From the NCBI GenBank assembly GCA_023091665.1, contig JALJCQ010000012.1, positions 2,356,001 through 2,420,000 of the forward strand: a DNA stretch of 64,000 nucleotides. Reading direction: 5' to 3'. A program made the translations under genes and the position numbers. Shown piece after piece: positions 54,353 to 64,000 of the stretch. Within the stretch, counting starts at the first letter, position 1. Each line of letters begins with the position of its first letter. The notes under the pieces were generated by a model that did no database searches, was not told the origin of the DNA, and saw nothing but the letters and a program-made list of their open reading frames with translations. The DNA comes from Pythium myriotylum. Taxonomy: Eukaryota > Oomycota > Peronosporomycetes > Pythiales > Pythiaceae.

Positions 54353-57100
54353 ATGGCCGCAAAGGAGGACGAGAGCTGGGCGCTGCGCGCTGACCTCGAG
54401 CTCTGCGGTGCCGTGCAACCGCCAACGTACGCGGAGCTCAACACGGATGCGCACCTCAACACCTTCGACGTGAGCGATGCCGGCCACGCCGTGCTGCTCA
54501 ACGACAGCGGGCGTCTCTTCCTTCTTAACCTCTTCCAGCCGCCATCCGCCAAGAAACCCTCGACGGCTGCGCCTCAAGACGCCATACGCCTCATCCACTT
54601 AGAGCTCGATCCCCCGCTTCAAAAGCACGAAGTGCGAGAAGTTGAGTCCGTCAAACTCAACGCTTCTTCTTCCAGTGTCCTGCTGGTGGCACGCACGTGG
54701 ATCAAAGTCGTGCGGGTGCCGTCGGAGGCCACGCAGCTACTCAACAGGCACTTACCGACTCAATCCAATACCACCACAAAGATAACAACGTCTGATGCGA
54801 AGCGCACGTTGCTGGGTGCGAGTCGCTCAAGCCGCCAGCACTTCCTCGTCCGCTTTGAAGACAACTCGAGCGAGACTGTGACGGTTGATGTGTCTCCAAA
54901 CGCCGAACATGTTACGAAGCAACAAGTTGAGAAGCGATTGGCCAATACTCGGAAACGTGTTGCTATGATTTCTCGGGAAGTGTACTGTGCGTCGATCCGC
55001 CAGGTGGGCTACTTCAACCGTGTGTGCCATGCAGCTTGGCACCCGCTCAGCGACTCGCACGTCGTCACCCTTTCGGACGGAGAAGAGATTAGCATTTACA
55101 ACGTTTTTCAGGACGTTTCCAAGCCAGAGCAGCACCACCAACTTGATTTTCGCGGTATGGCGACAGACTCAGCTAGCAAGCAGCCGGCAACAAGTGCGAC
55201 GTCGGTCTCATTCTGCTTTGGCTCACCGCAAATGTTGTGGGATATCTTCACATGTTATATCCTGCGCTCTGATGGCTCCATCTACGCGCTTTGTCCACTC
55301 GTCCCATACGACGCCCGTGTCCACGGCTCCCTGCTGGAGACTCTAAAGAGTGAAGTAGAAGGACAACTCGTGCTGAGTCGACGAAAGATGCAAGAAGAGC
55401 AAGAGACTCTTGTTGGGTTTCAGGCACTTGACAAGCATGGCTCCAAGGGTGTTGGGCCCGCCCTCTCATCAAGTCTTGCCGGTGTTGTCGCAGAGCTCAA
55501 GTCGCAGAAGTATTGGCTCCACGAAGCGTGGGCACCAGCTTCGCCTTCGCCTGCCTCGCCTGTAGGTTTTGGCGCTCCACGACGAGATGAAGCTAACCAG
55601 TCGGTCTCAAATGAGTATTTCCGCTGTCTTCGGCCACACGTTAGCGGGATATCTCCTGATACGTGGCCTCTGGCTCTACAAGGCCCCGTCGATCTGTCAC
55701 CGAAGTCGGTGGTTGCTGGTAAAAACAATCTCCCCGGTGGCTCAACTGCGGCATCGATTTTGTTGGTTCCCTATTCCGTCAAGTCGGACGAGAATGAGGT
55801 CAGCTTGAGCCCGTTCTTGCTCCGTTCATTCACATCTGGTCACGTTGAACTGGTCTTACTGGACAGTTCGGTTCGGCCCCAGTGGAAGAGTGACCCACAA
55901 CAGCAGAGCAACTCAACTTATCGAGCTTTGCCAGCTCTACTTCTAGAGTGCTTGAACCTTGGCGTTGACGACTCAGGTGGTCGTACTGTGCTCGCTCGTG
56001 ATAACAGCGACCCTAGGCTCGTGTACTGCTTCCACTCAACTGGTGTCCACGTCATCAACGTGAGCTGGGTATTCGCTCTTGTCGCAGGAAAGGAGTTCTC
56101 CTCTGTGCCAAAAAGTTCTGTCAGACATATCTTTAGCGTGTCGCCAAGTGCTACATCCGAGTCTCAAATCACGAACGTTATCGGTGCGCGAGTACTGAAG
56201 AACGTTTATGTTGGTCATCTTTTGCTTCTTCGCCTGGCGTCAGGCAACTTCGAAGTTGTCAATGTGAGTGCGGCCTCAAGTGAATTGATCAAGGGAGTGT
56301 TGGACAGTAACGAAGTAGGTAGTCCAGCTCAACAGTCATCCTTACCGGAGACGATAGCCTCACGAATGGCTGCATCTAAGGCTGCATCGTCAAGCAAAAC
56401 GACGTCTCTTCCGTCTAGTGTGAAACCATTTAGCGAGGTCGCAGCGGAAAAAATTGAAGGACTGAACGCCCGTGGCATTCGTGTAACTGGCAAGACGAGG
56501 ATGGACGAAGTGCACGATGCAATGCTCGCGTTTGTAATCGATCGAATCAAGATTTTGCACGAGGATGTGGAGTATGTTGATGTAATGGACCAAATGATCA
56601 AGGATCGAGTGCGACTGCATTGCGAGATGATCAAGACTCAAAATGAGAAGGCAACAACTGTGAAGGAAGGTGTCCTGGCTGCCCAGGCTTCACTAAAAGA
56701 ACTCGAAAAGAAGATTGAGAAGGCGATTCAGGCCCAGAAGAATCTTCGGAAGCGAGCGGCAGCGGTTCTACAAGCCATCAAAGAGAACCAACCGATGTTG
56801 TCTCGTGCAGAGCGTCAATATAAAGAAGAACTGGAGCAACTCGCCGTCGAAGTCCGCCGGATGAAGCCCCGGGTGACCCAGCTGACGGTCTCAGGGCAGC
56901 GCTTGGTGCACAACCTTGAAAATTTCCCTGGAACTCAAGAAAGCGGAAATCGTTGGAAAGTGTCCGGAGGTGGTAACGTGCTCTCGGAAGACAAGAAGAA
57001 GATGTGCTATGACGTTCTGCGTGCAGAGTCACAGCTCATCGAAGACGCAAAGACACTGATTCAAGATATGACGACGAATCTTCAGCATCTGCAAAAGTGA
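54353..57100 (+). CDS. Nucleoporin NUP88-like
   Basis: Single exon, 915 aa. The N-terminal two thirds look like a beta-propeller: SVKLNASSSSVLLVARTW, AAWHPLSDSHVVTLSDGEEI, CYILRSDGSIYALCPLVPYD and LVYCFHSTGVHVINVSWV, the last matching the H-x-x-GVH-x-x-x-x-W segment of NUP88. The last 200 residues are predicted coiled coil (LKELEKKIEKAIQAQKNLRK; RAERQYKEELEQLAVEVRRM). NUP88 anchors NUP214 on the cytoplasmic face of the pore. The start at 54353 gives MAAKEDESW; an earlier GTG-initiated frame was not used. Family assignment rests on overall layout plus the GVH segment. Confidence 0.75.
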   Translation: MAAKEDESWALRADLELCGAVQPPTYAELNTDAHLNTFDVSDAGHAVLLNDSGRLFLLNLFQPPSAKKPSTAAPQDAIRLIHLELDPPLQKHEVREVESVKLNASSSSVLLVARTWIKVVRVPSEATQLLNRHLPTQSNTTTKITTSDAKRTLLGASRSSRQHFLVRFEDNSSETVTVDVSPNAEHVTKQQVEKRLANTRKRVAMISREVYCASIRQVGYFNRVCHAAWHPLSDSHVVTLSDGEEISIYNVFQDVSKPEQHHQLDFRGMATDSASKQPATSATSVSFCFGSPQMLWDIFTCYILRSDGSIYALCPLVPYDARVHGSLLETLKSEVEGQLVLSRRKMQEEQETLVGFQALDKHGSKGVGPALSSSLAGVVAELKSQKYWLHEAWAPASPSPASPVGFGAPRRDEANQSVSNEYFRCLRPHVSGISPDTWPLALQGPVDLSPKSVVAGKNNLPGGSTAASILLVPYSVKSDENEVSLSPFLLRSFTSGHVELVLLDSSVRPQWKSDPQQQSNSTYRALPALLLECLNLGVDDSGGRTVLARDNSDPRLVYCFHSTGVHVINVSWVFALVAGKEFSSVPKSSVRHIFSVSPSATSESQITNVIGARVLKNVYVGHLLLLRLASGNFEVVNVSAASSELIKGVLDSNEVGSPAQQSSLPETIASRMAASKAASSSKTTSLPSSVKPFSEVAAEKIEGLNARGIRVTGKTRMDEVHDAMLAFVIDRIKILHEDVEYVDVMDQMIKDRVRLHCEMIKTQNEKATTVKEGVLAAQASLKELEKKIEKAIQAQKNLRKRAAAVLQAIKENQPMLSRAERQYKEELEQLAVEVRRMKPRVTQLTVSGQRLVHNLENFPGTQESGNRWKVSGGGNVLSEDKKKMCYDVLRAESQLIEDAKTLIQDMTTNLQHLQK

Positions 57101-57153
57101 ACATGTCTTGAGGCATCAGGAAATCTGAATTTGGGAATCTAGTATCTCGTTGC

Positions 57154-58346
57154 CTAAGTGTGTCGCTCTTCATCTTGTCGCTTCCTGCAGGTGTTGTTGG
57201 TACAGGAACGATTTGGGGGGAACGAGAACGACTCGATTTCAAATGTCTGAGTATTGACAGAAAAGAAAGGCACAAAATCTCCGGCTTCCAGAAGGAACCT
57301 AAAGAGAGATCGGTCAAACGTGAGATAAAAGCAGCACTCCACGGATCATACTTGAGTGTGTGCTGGCCTAGGAGCCCTCCAGCCAAGATCTCGACGTGTG
57401 GTAGCGAGGCAGGGAGTGCTTTCGCGATAGACCTGGCCACCTGGTCTAACGGATTGGATTGGGATTGTATTAACTCGCCACCTTGAGTGGAATCAGCAAC
57501 CTCGACACATTCACAACAGCATGTATGACCGGGCAGGATGGTGCGAATGGAAACAGTGCTGCTGCACGGTGAAAGCACTGCATGTAGCAGCGGGAGACTG
57601 AGTTCAAGGCAAATTTGATTCAGTGCAAGGTGATCCGAGTCGTCCTCAAGACATGACACAACAGCATCGTACGGACGACGCTGTGTAAGTGCCTCGAAGA
57701 GCCCTAATCCTGGTGTTGTGGTTGCCAAGTTGTCATTTTCGTATTCAGTATCCTCATCGCCTTGAGGTGGTCGTATTGGGGACAACTCTAACCCTCCGAC
57801 GCAACTCGCTTTGAGTTTTTTGCGCAGCTCCGCCAGATCGGCATCACTTCGCCAGTCTACTGAAAGAGACTCCACATTGAGTACTGAAGCGGCATCACTT
57901 CTCACACGCACGCTCTGCAGCCGCAATCGCAATGCCTGAGCACGACTAAACCCAACTTCTTCTGGGTAGAAGCCAGCACGGCCCAAGCAGCTCCAACGAA
58001 CCTGCTCTTGGTCCACAAGGAGCAGGCGGCCGACCCCAGCACGAACGAGAGCATCTGCAACCACGGAACCCATGCCACCAACCCCACACACAGCCACATG
58101 CGATTTCCCGATATCTTTCCACCTGCGTGAGACAATATCCTGTCGAGCGAACTGCTGGACTGGCGTTGGGCTCGCATAGTTGTTTGGCGCTGGATCAGAG
58201 GATTTCGGTGAGGAAACACTCGTTGGATCCAAAACTGGTGGCTGTTGAGGAAGCACGGCTCGAACGTAGTCGTCGAGCGACTTGATTGCTGCTTGTAGTT
58301 GGGAAATCGGTGGGCCATCGTCGTGGAAAGTGTCGTGGTGGCTCAT
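57154..58346 (-). CDS. UBA5-like (ThiF/E1) protein lacking the catalytic cysteine
   Basis: Exons are 57352-58346 and 57154-57298, giving 379 aa. The ThiF fold shows HVAVCGVGGMGSVVADALVR (ATP-binding, 83-102), LLLVDQEQV, SCLEDDSDHLALNQICLELS and the zinc-binding CCCEC (276-280) with C-terminal SCTNNTC. Spliced, the end reads LKFLLEAGDFVPFFSVN, close to UBA5. But the UFM1-accepting Cys of UBA5 (in VCAASLP) is replaced: here the segment is KALPASLP with Leu311. A NR-type ATP-site pair is also altered (LGRAGFYP). It may be a pseudoenzyme or use another Cys. Without splicing, the frame would run into the 3' end of NUP88, so the 53-nt intron is well supported. Confidence 0.8.
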
Positions 58347-58427
58347 GGCACAAGCTAAAGCAGGGGGAGTGGAGAGAGGATGGGATGTGACGACCGTGAT
58401 TGTGACGCACCGGAGATGGGTCGGGGC

Positions 58428-58452
58428 GGGGGGGGGGGGGGGGGGGGGGGGG
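58428..58452. repeat. Poly-G tract, 25 nt
   Basis: About 80 bp upstream of the UBA5-like start codon; the longest homopolymer in the window. Confidence 0.9.
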
Positions 58453-58565
58453 CGGTCAGCCTGTGTTAATTTGGCTCCGAGGGTCACTCGTTACGCAAAT
58501 CGTATTTCCGTTTCTGCCTTTGAACAGGCTGTGGTGTTTTTGATAGTTACATGTGGAAGCTCGAA

Positions 58566-58591
58566 TAGATAGTAGATAGATAGATAGATAA
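58566..58591. repeat. (TAGA)n microsatellite
   Basis: Tandem TAGA units with one imperfection, between the UBA5-like gene start and the next gene's stop. Confidence 0.85.
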
Positions 58592-58669
58592 GCGTTCATA
58601 GAGGCGCGCGAGCAGCTACAGAAAATAAAATGCTGCCGCTGGCATAGATATGGATGCTTGGGCCATCGT

Positions 58670-59185
58670 TCACACGCTTTGGATCACATTGCGGTGGATG
58701 GGGACTAGCGGCTTGGGGTTCGCTGGGACGTAGTCGCTCAGGTTGGAGCGCATCACCATTGGCGTGGTGGTTGAGGTCGACATGGAGAGCTTGGACTTGG
58801 ACGAGAACGATGAGGGGGAAGACGAGAAATCGCCGCCGCTTCTTCGCACTGGGTCGTTGGGCGACGGTCGAATGGAAGGAAGACCACCGGCGACCGAGGT
58901 CTTGGGTGGCATGGGGGTGGGGGGCGAAGTGGATCGCGCCCGACTGTCTGTCTCGGGCTTGGGCGCGGAGTCCCTGTCGCTGGCCGACGGCACCATCTCG
59001 ATCGGGAAGCCAATGGTGCAGCTGCTGGCGTAGGGGAATCCGTCGTCGAGGCTGAGCTGGGCGACGGCGCTGGAGGCCTGCTGCTCGCAGAGGCTTTCGT
59101 CGACGAGCACGGCGTCGGGCTCGTCGGTGGCGTCGTCTGTCGCGCTGAGGGCTGTGAGGTCGAGCGAGGCGTAGTTTCGGCGCAT
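58670..59185 (-). CDS. Small Ser/Pro-rich hypothetical protein
   Basis: Single exon, 171 aa, starting MRRNYASLDLTALSATDD. No family recognised. It is rich in Ser, Pro and Asp, with a hydrophobic-poor sequence and a C-terminus DYVPANPKPLVPIHRNVIQS. It has an ATG, a stop and protein-like codon use, but its support is only an intact frame of this size; it could be non-coding in a GC-rich region. Confidence 0.45.
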   Translation of the reverse strand: MRRNYASLDLTALSATDDATDEPDAVLVDESLCEQQASSAVAQLSLDDGFPYASSCTIGFPIEMVPSASDRDSAPKPETDSRARSTSPPTPMPPKTSVAGGLPSIRPSPNDPVRRSGGDFSSSPSSFSSKSKLSMSTSTTTPMVMRSNLSDYVPANPKPLVPIHRNVIQSV

Positions 59186-59843
59186 CTTGGGGGGCGGGAA
59201 TGACGTCGGGCGCGTCGGAGGCAGCGACTCTTAGCCGCGCGTGGCTTATGGCGCAATAGCGAGCGGCCCGAGTTGTGAGGCGCCCGAGGGACGACGACGC
59301 GACATGGAACGCTCCCCGGATCTTGGCCTCCCACGAATGGTGCGAGTGAAGCCAGCGACAGCCAGACTCAGGGCGCGGCTCGTCTGTGGGCGAAGCGACT
59401 GACCACAGCGAAGGGGCGGGGGGGCAAAGAGCCGCTCATAATCAGCCAATGGGCGAGCGACGTGGTGGATTGTCGACGAATAATCGACTGCTGATTGATC
59501 GAAATAGACGCTGACGTGCGGCGCGTCACAGCGTCTCAGCTCGCCGTACGTCAAGACGTCTCCGAGATCTGATCACCTGCGAGTTGGATTTAGACGGTTC
59601 CCGTTTCCATGGTTTCTGGGGATGGTTAGGTCTAGCTGCTGACTGGCTTCGGCCCAAGGGCGAATCTGGGAGCGCTTGAAGAAGCTCCAAGTGCAAGCGG
59701 AACTTCAACATGCGTGGCCGGAAGGGGCGCCGCGTGTGCGCGGAACGGGTCGCCACGTCGTGCGGCCAGGGGGCGCTGCCGACCAGTTCTATTACCCCAT
59801 CAACTCCTAGCTTCAACTCGCCTACGCTGCTCCGTACTCGGGC
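59186..59843. other. Intergenic region, 658 bp
   Basis: Between the small Ser-rich gene and the PHD-protein stop. Some minus-strand frames are open but show no motif. No repeat seen. Confidence 0.5.
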
Positions 59844-62800
59844 TCACCGCTGCTGCTGGCGCTGCAGTTGTTGCTGCTTGTGCCACTTGATCACGTCCAC
59901 CACATCTGTGCGAAGGTGGTCGAGGTGTTCTACATAGCATGCGGTGAGGCGGGCCCACGACAAGAGGCAGCTGGTCAGCTAGCTTACCTGGTGCTGTGTA
60001 GCGGAAGCGCGTCTGAAACAGCGTGTGACACAGACAACAGCACGACTCGCAGCCCCCGCAATCAGCGCAACGCACATACGGCGTGCAGCGACACTTGAAG
60101 TAGCTGCGCTCGGCCTGGTACCGCCGCGTGGCCGGCAAGAGGCCCGTGTGACCCTCTGAGCTGCACAGCTTGTCGTAATAGCCATGGAGAGTGCGCGGCT
60201 TGAAGTGGTGGTGCTCGGGTTGTGCGTGACAGCGCAAACAGATGCGGAAAACCGGGTACGCGACGTTCGGGCGGCTGCGGCGCGCATGCACCGTGCATCC
60301 GAGACACTGCTTGTAAATGTTCGTCAGCTCTAGACCGCAGATGCCACACTCATACTCCGTTCGTAGAGGCTGGCGTGAACTTAGAGCTGTGTCTACAACT
60401 TTCCACATGATCTCATCGTCAAACACCTTGCGAAAATCGTCGCTGTCGTCCTTGACGAGCCCCAACTCAAACTCCTCTTCGACGATTGCATCCATGCAAG
60501 GCAATATAGATTCGAGGAATAGCACCATCTGCTCCTGGCGTTGTGCGACAACTTCGCGATCAATTGACGCGGGGCTTGGTCCGGTAAACGCGAGCTGCAT
60601 TAGCACTGGTGGCGCGCTGGGGCCAGAAAGCGAGTTAAGAAATTGACCTGTGCGGACAATGGCAACCCCACACTTGGCAGCCTCGACAATTGCGCGGCGT
60701 GGGTCGAAAGCCCAACCACCGGTGCAAAGACTGGCATTTTTCATCGCGAACTGACCAGGGAACAGAAGCGTTAGTACTGCACCAGTCGCGAACATAATAG
60801 TTGTGGACTCCCTCACCCAGCACTCAGTGGAGATTCCGCGCTGTGAAACACCTTGGTATACCCACTCCCACGACAGGAACACGCATGGCGCGTTAATCAC
60901 GGGGCCACGCACGATTTCGGGCTCCACCACGCGCCAAAAATGGAGACGTCCCTTGTTCACGTGGACAAACTCACCATCACTGAGCAACACGGTCGACCAT
61001 GCAAACCCGGCGTCCCTGGAAGCAAGCGTAAATTTTAAAACAATAAAGTTCGAAGCAGATGCTTCACCACCTCACTCACCTCAGAACACGCAAATGCGAG
61101 TCCAAAAGCATTGCCTTCTTGCTTGAGTCATAACCAGCAGCACGAAGAACGCGGTGAAAGGTATCTCGATCTTTCGGCTCGAGTCGTTCGAAAATCACCA
61201 ACTCGAGCGAGCCGACGAGAACTTGATATGCGGTATCAGTCGTGCCATTCCCTGGATCGCGCAGGCGGCCTCTAGCTCCAGGAAAATTAAAATGGAGTAA
61301 GGGGCTTGCAAACCGCTTATGGCGGTTGGCTTGGGGTAAGTACTGGAGCAGACAATGAATCCCACCGGCAAAGATATCCCACTGGAAGCTCTTGATGAGA
61401 TCGTTATACAATTGGGCACAGTGTTCTGCAATGACGAGATCGTTAAGAGCGATGATGTTTTCAGCTGCAACCAAAGTGATGGGTTTCTTGGTCGCGTGAT
61501 CATCAAGAACCACGACACCGTTCCCAACACTACCGGATAAGTAGCGTTCCAGGTACGCATTGTACGCAGCCATGGAGAGGCGAAGTTCTCCAACATACTC
61601 GAGCTCCGGCATCTCTCCAGCTTTATGACGGAACTGGAAGTGGTCAAATGAAAAATGGGTCTCGCTACCACAGCTCTCGAGAATGAACGGCCAGGCCCAA
61701 ATGTACTGGTTCAGTTCACTGGCCATTCCCTTCACCACCAAACTCACGTCAGCTGACTCGAAGCACCGGAAGAAAAAGTCTATCTCCGACTGGTACAGAT
61801 GCATCGTCTTGTCTGCGAAGACTGGAGAAAGATCGATGCGGAAGACCCCATTTACATTGTCTGGACGGCAATTGAATCGCTCCCGCAGGCCGGCAGGAAA
61901 GGCAGCGGGATTCAACCACGGAATGTTGTACTTGGTCGGCGGGACCGCTGTTTGTGCATGCCTGATCGGTTGTGAGCTATCCGCGGAGTGACGTCCTCGG
62001 CGGCTATTCGAACCATCGACAAGATGCTCGACGGAAGGCGGGCGGCTACGAGGCGGTACTTGCGCATTGCCTCCACGAGGAACTCCACGGCTGTCGTATT
62101 CATCTGGATAATCATTGTATCGAGCAGCTGATCGCCCACTGCGTGCACTTGTCGGGCGGCTACTATGGTCACCGTCAATCGAAGACAGTCTAGAACCTCC
62201 AGTTACCATGGGTTGCATCGGTGGTCCTCGCCCGCTCGCAGAACTATTGCGATACTCGAATCTCTCGGTGCCTTCCGCATATACCCGTCTTGACTCTCCA
62301 CTCCCTACAAATTGAGGTGCATCATTTGAGTAAACACTGACACCATTTCCAGCTGGTGAGTGCATTCTTCTCGCAGGAGGCGTGTACGAGTCGCGCCTTG
62401 GGGCAGCACCTCGGGTACCGTTTCCAGCGGAGGGTGGATCGTTCGGGGGATGATACTTTGGCCGTTTGCTCCGAAATTCATTTACGTCTTCGACTGCCAG
62501 GTCATCTCGAACTGCACGCGCATTGGTACGCAACGGTCTTGCTCGAGGAGAAAGTGGCGCCGGTGGTTCGACATCATCTAAGGTTAGATCGATATGGGCC
62601 CCGAAAGCTCCAGGCTGACCAGCAGGCGCGCCCTCAGGGGACGGTCGACGGTGGCTAACTTCACCGGCAAGGCGTCGATCACCATTGTAGGCATTGCCAC
62701 GTCCACCCGAATATGCAGGGTTATCGTGCATTTCATATGGACTTGGACTTCGCGAACGACCATTGGCGCGTTTATTTCTCTCGCGGGTTCGCACTTGGCT

Positions 62801-63505
62801 ATCGATATCATGGCTGGGGACCCCCTGGTGGATCAAAGATGGCTGAACTTGCGAGTGGGAACTACCACGGCGAGGCATGTCTCCTAGCAACGACTGCACC
62901 CTTTCAGCGAGCTTGGAGAAGTCTCCAAGTGGTGTCGTAGCCACACTGCGAGCCTTTCGGAATGAAGAGAAGCACTCCCAGCGACAGAAAGTGTCACCCT
63001 CTTCAGGCGTCTGCGGCAAATTTGCACAGCGCGCGTGGAATCCAACACCACAGCCTATGCACGTCATCATCTCGTCGGGAGAACCGCTTCCCTCGGTTCC
63101 ACAAAACGCACACTCAGAGCTATTTACTTGAGCCGACGGCGTGTTTTCATTCGAGGAAGATGTCGAAGTAGTCGAAACTTGCTTGGACAGCACCGGTGGT
63201 CCGTCAGTTTCCCCATTTACGCCCTTGGACACAGTGGAAGAGCTAGACGCTGTGGACGATGGATCCGTACCCGCCGTCGTTGAAGCGTCAATCAAACTGT
63301 TGCTGCTACCTCCTGTGTTTACGCCTGTGGCTGCAGAGCTCGTGGTCGCCGAGGGCGAAGCCACTGTGCTGGCTTTGATTCGTTCGGTCGATCGAGAGGA
63401 CTTGCTAGAAGCCGTTGCTGTCGAGAACTCGGCTGCAGAAGTCGTCGGTGTGGACACAAGGGGCTTCGCCTTTGCCATCGGCCCTTCTTTGCCGCGCGAG
63501 CTCAT
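59844..63505 (-). CDS. Large PHD-finger protein with cupin/JmjC-like region
   Basis: Exons are 61080-63505, 59988-61015 and 59844-59929, giving 1179 aa. Residues 1-130 are Ser/Thr-rich. A PHD finger at 131-181 has the C4HC3 order (CAFC ... MMTCIGCGVGFHARC ... WEC). Residues 190-540 are disordered and Arg-rich. From about 560 there is a folded part; its SPLLHFNFPGARGRLRD, DTAYQVLVGSLELVIF and DGEFVHVNKGRLHFWRVVEP recall a cupin/JmjC barrel but lack an obvious HxD iron site. The C-terminus is a Cys/His-rich cluster (CGICGLELTNIYKQCLGC ... CADCGGCESCCCLCHTLF) ending in a Gln-rich helix. Chromatin binding is likely; catalysis is doubtful. An upstream in-frame ATG would add about 44 residues. Confidence 0.7.
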
Positions 63506-63775
63506 GTTGCCTTCGCGCCTCGCCGCTTCGACGACTCGGTGGCTCCCTAGGCGCCTGCTGGTTATCTGTGGAAGCGCACTTCCCGCAAGCTCATTCAAAC
63601 ACTTGAGGTGAGCTGAGGCAGGAGTCCCCATCTGCATAATCACCAAACTAGACTAAAAATGGAAGAAAAATGATCAATAATTACAAATATGAACGGAAAA
63701 TGGCATTTATTTCAGTTGTGGTTGCATGTCGTGCACTGTACTCTGCGTGGAGAAGGAAGCATTCTTCTGCTGAGC

Positions 63776-64000
63776 ATGCTAGCGCCGAGTCCCCAAGCCT
63801 CACCAACACCAGGGCTTCGTCCCCTGAACGGCTCGTCCCGCTCATTGATAGACATGCCCATTCGTAGGCTGTTCGCCGACGAAGACGAAGAGTCCAACAA
63901 CCTGGGCGATTTGCCTTCAGTAACCGAGCTCTTACACCAAGTTAGCACACTTCAAGCCGCTGTGCTTCAACTCGAGCCACGCAGTCCTGCAGACGATGAT
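63776..64000 (+). CDS. Start of an unidentified gene (3' partial)
   Basis: An open frame from the ATG at 63776 to the window end reads MLAPSPQASPTPGLRP, then SLIDMPIRRLFADEDEESNN and LPSVTELLHQVSTLQAAVLQ. The later part could begin a coiled coil. Too little is visible to name it; the second Met (MPIRR) could be the real start. Confidence 0.4.
   Translation, partial: MLAPSPQASPTPGLRPLNGSSRSLIDMPIRRLFADEDEESNNLGDLPSVTELLHQVSTLQAAVLQLEPRSPADDD

Larger units (their letters stand above)
58347..58669. other. UBA5-like 5' region with poly-G and (TAGA)n
   Basis: 323 bp with a 25-base G run (58428-58452) and a TAGA microsatellite (58566-58591). No gene recognised. Confidence 0.6.

Noticed and set aside
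57036..57351. The UBA5-like frame reading on into the 3' end of NUP88
   Set aside because: An intron (57299-57351) with good sites restores a UBA5-like C-terminus (LKFLLEAGD ... SCTNNTC) and a stop at 57154, removing the overlap.

Overview
The window looks like nuclear DNA of a compact eukaryotic genome, most likely an oomycete (stramenopile). About 33 protein genes sit in 64 kb, packed on both strands with 30-900 bp between them. Introns are GT-AG and mostly 44-83 nt. Ciliary genes (a BBS-type chaperonin and an XRP2/RP2 homologue) fit a zoosporic organism, and a zinc protein has the Cys/His repeats usually named 'WRKY19-like' in oomycetes. The lineage call is an inference; the species is not identified. 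All exon boundaries were worked out by eye from reading frame, splice consensus and expected family motifs.

Layout. 1-7.1 kb: BBS/MKKS-like chaperonin (partial), TRM7/FTSJ1 tRNA methyltransferase, prolyl aminopeptidase, a TFIIS-N + SAM + SPT2 chromatin protein, and XRP2. 7.2-13.8 kb: membrane UDP-glycosyltransferase, STE11-like kinase, WRKY19-like zinc protein. 14.3-18.8 kb: a 2.1 kb, almost perfect inverted repeat with a 259 bp spacer; each arm carries one copy of an unrecognised membrane protein gene, transcribed divergently. 19-26.6 kb: DHHC acyltransferase, ALG5, a nuclear-looking protein with PIP-box-like motifs, a PHOSPHO-type phosphatase, and acetoacetyl-CoA synthetase. 27-30.6 kb: a four-helix membrane protein with ankyrin repeats and two tandem TIR domains. 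31-44.9 kb: DEK, NOP12/RBM34, SURNod19-type protein, SNF2-like ATPase with a PIP box, cyclophilin A, molybdenum cofactor sulfurase, CTDSPL2-like phosphatase. 45-64 kb: BAR protein, VPS28 (ESCRT-I), an unknown protein, a serine hydrolase, MCM4, NUP88, a UBA5-like protein without its catalytic cysteine, a short Ser-rich protein, a large PHD-finger protein, and the start of one more gene.

Most genes are ordinary housekeeping genes and no operon-like pathway is visible. A loose regulatory theme is possible: E2F-type GGCGGGA sites lie upstream of MCM4 (as a dyad), the PIP-motif protein and the PIP-box SNF2 protein. The most unusual items are the inverted repeat with its duplicated gene, the TM-ankyrin-TIR-TIR protein, the TFIIS-SAM-SPT2 fusion and the UBA5-like pseudoenzyme. 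Long G/C homopolymers (14-25 nt) lie in several 5' regions. I saw no rRNA, tRNA, CRISPR array or recognisable transposase or reverse transcriptase.
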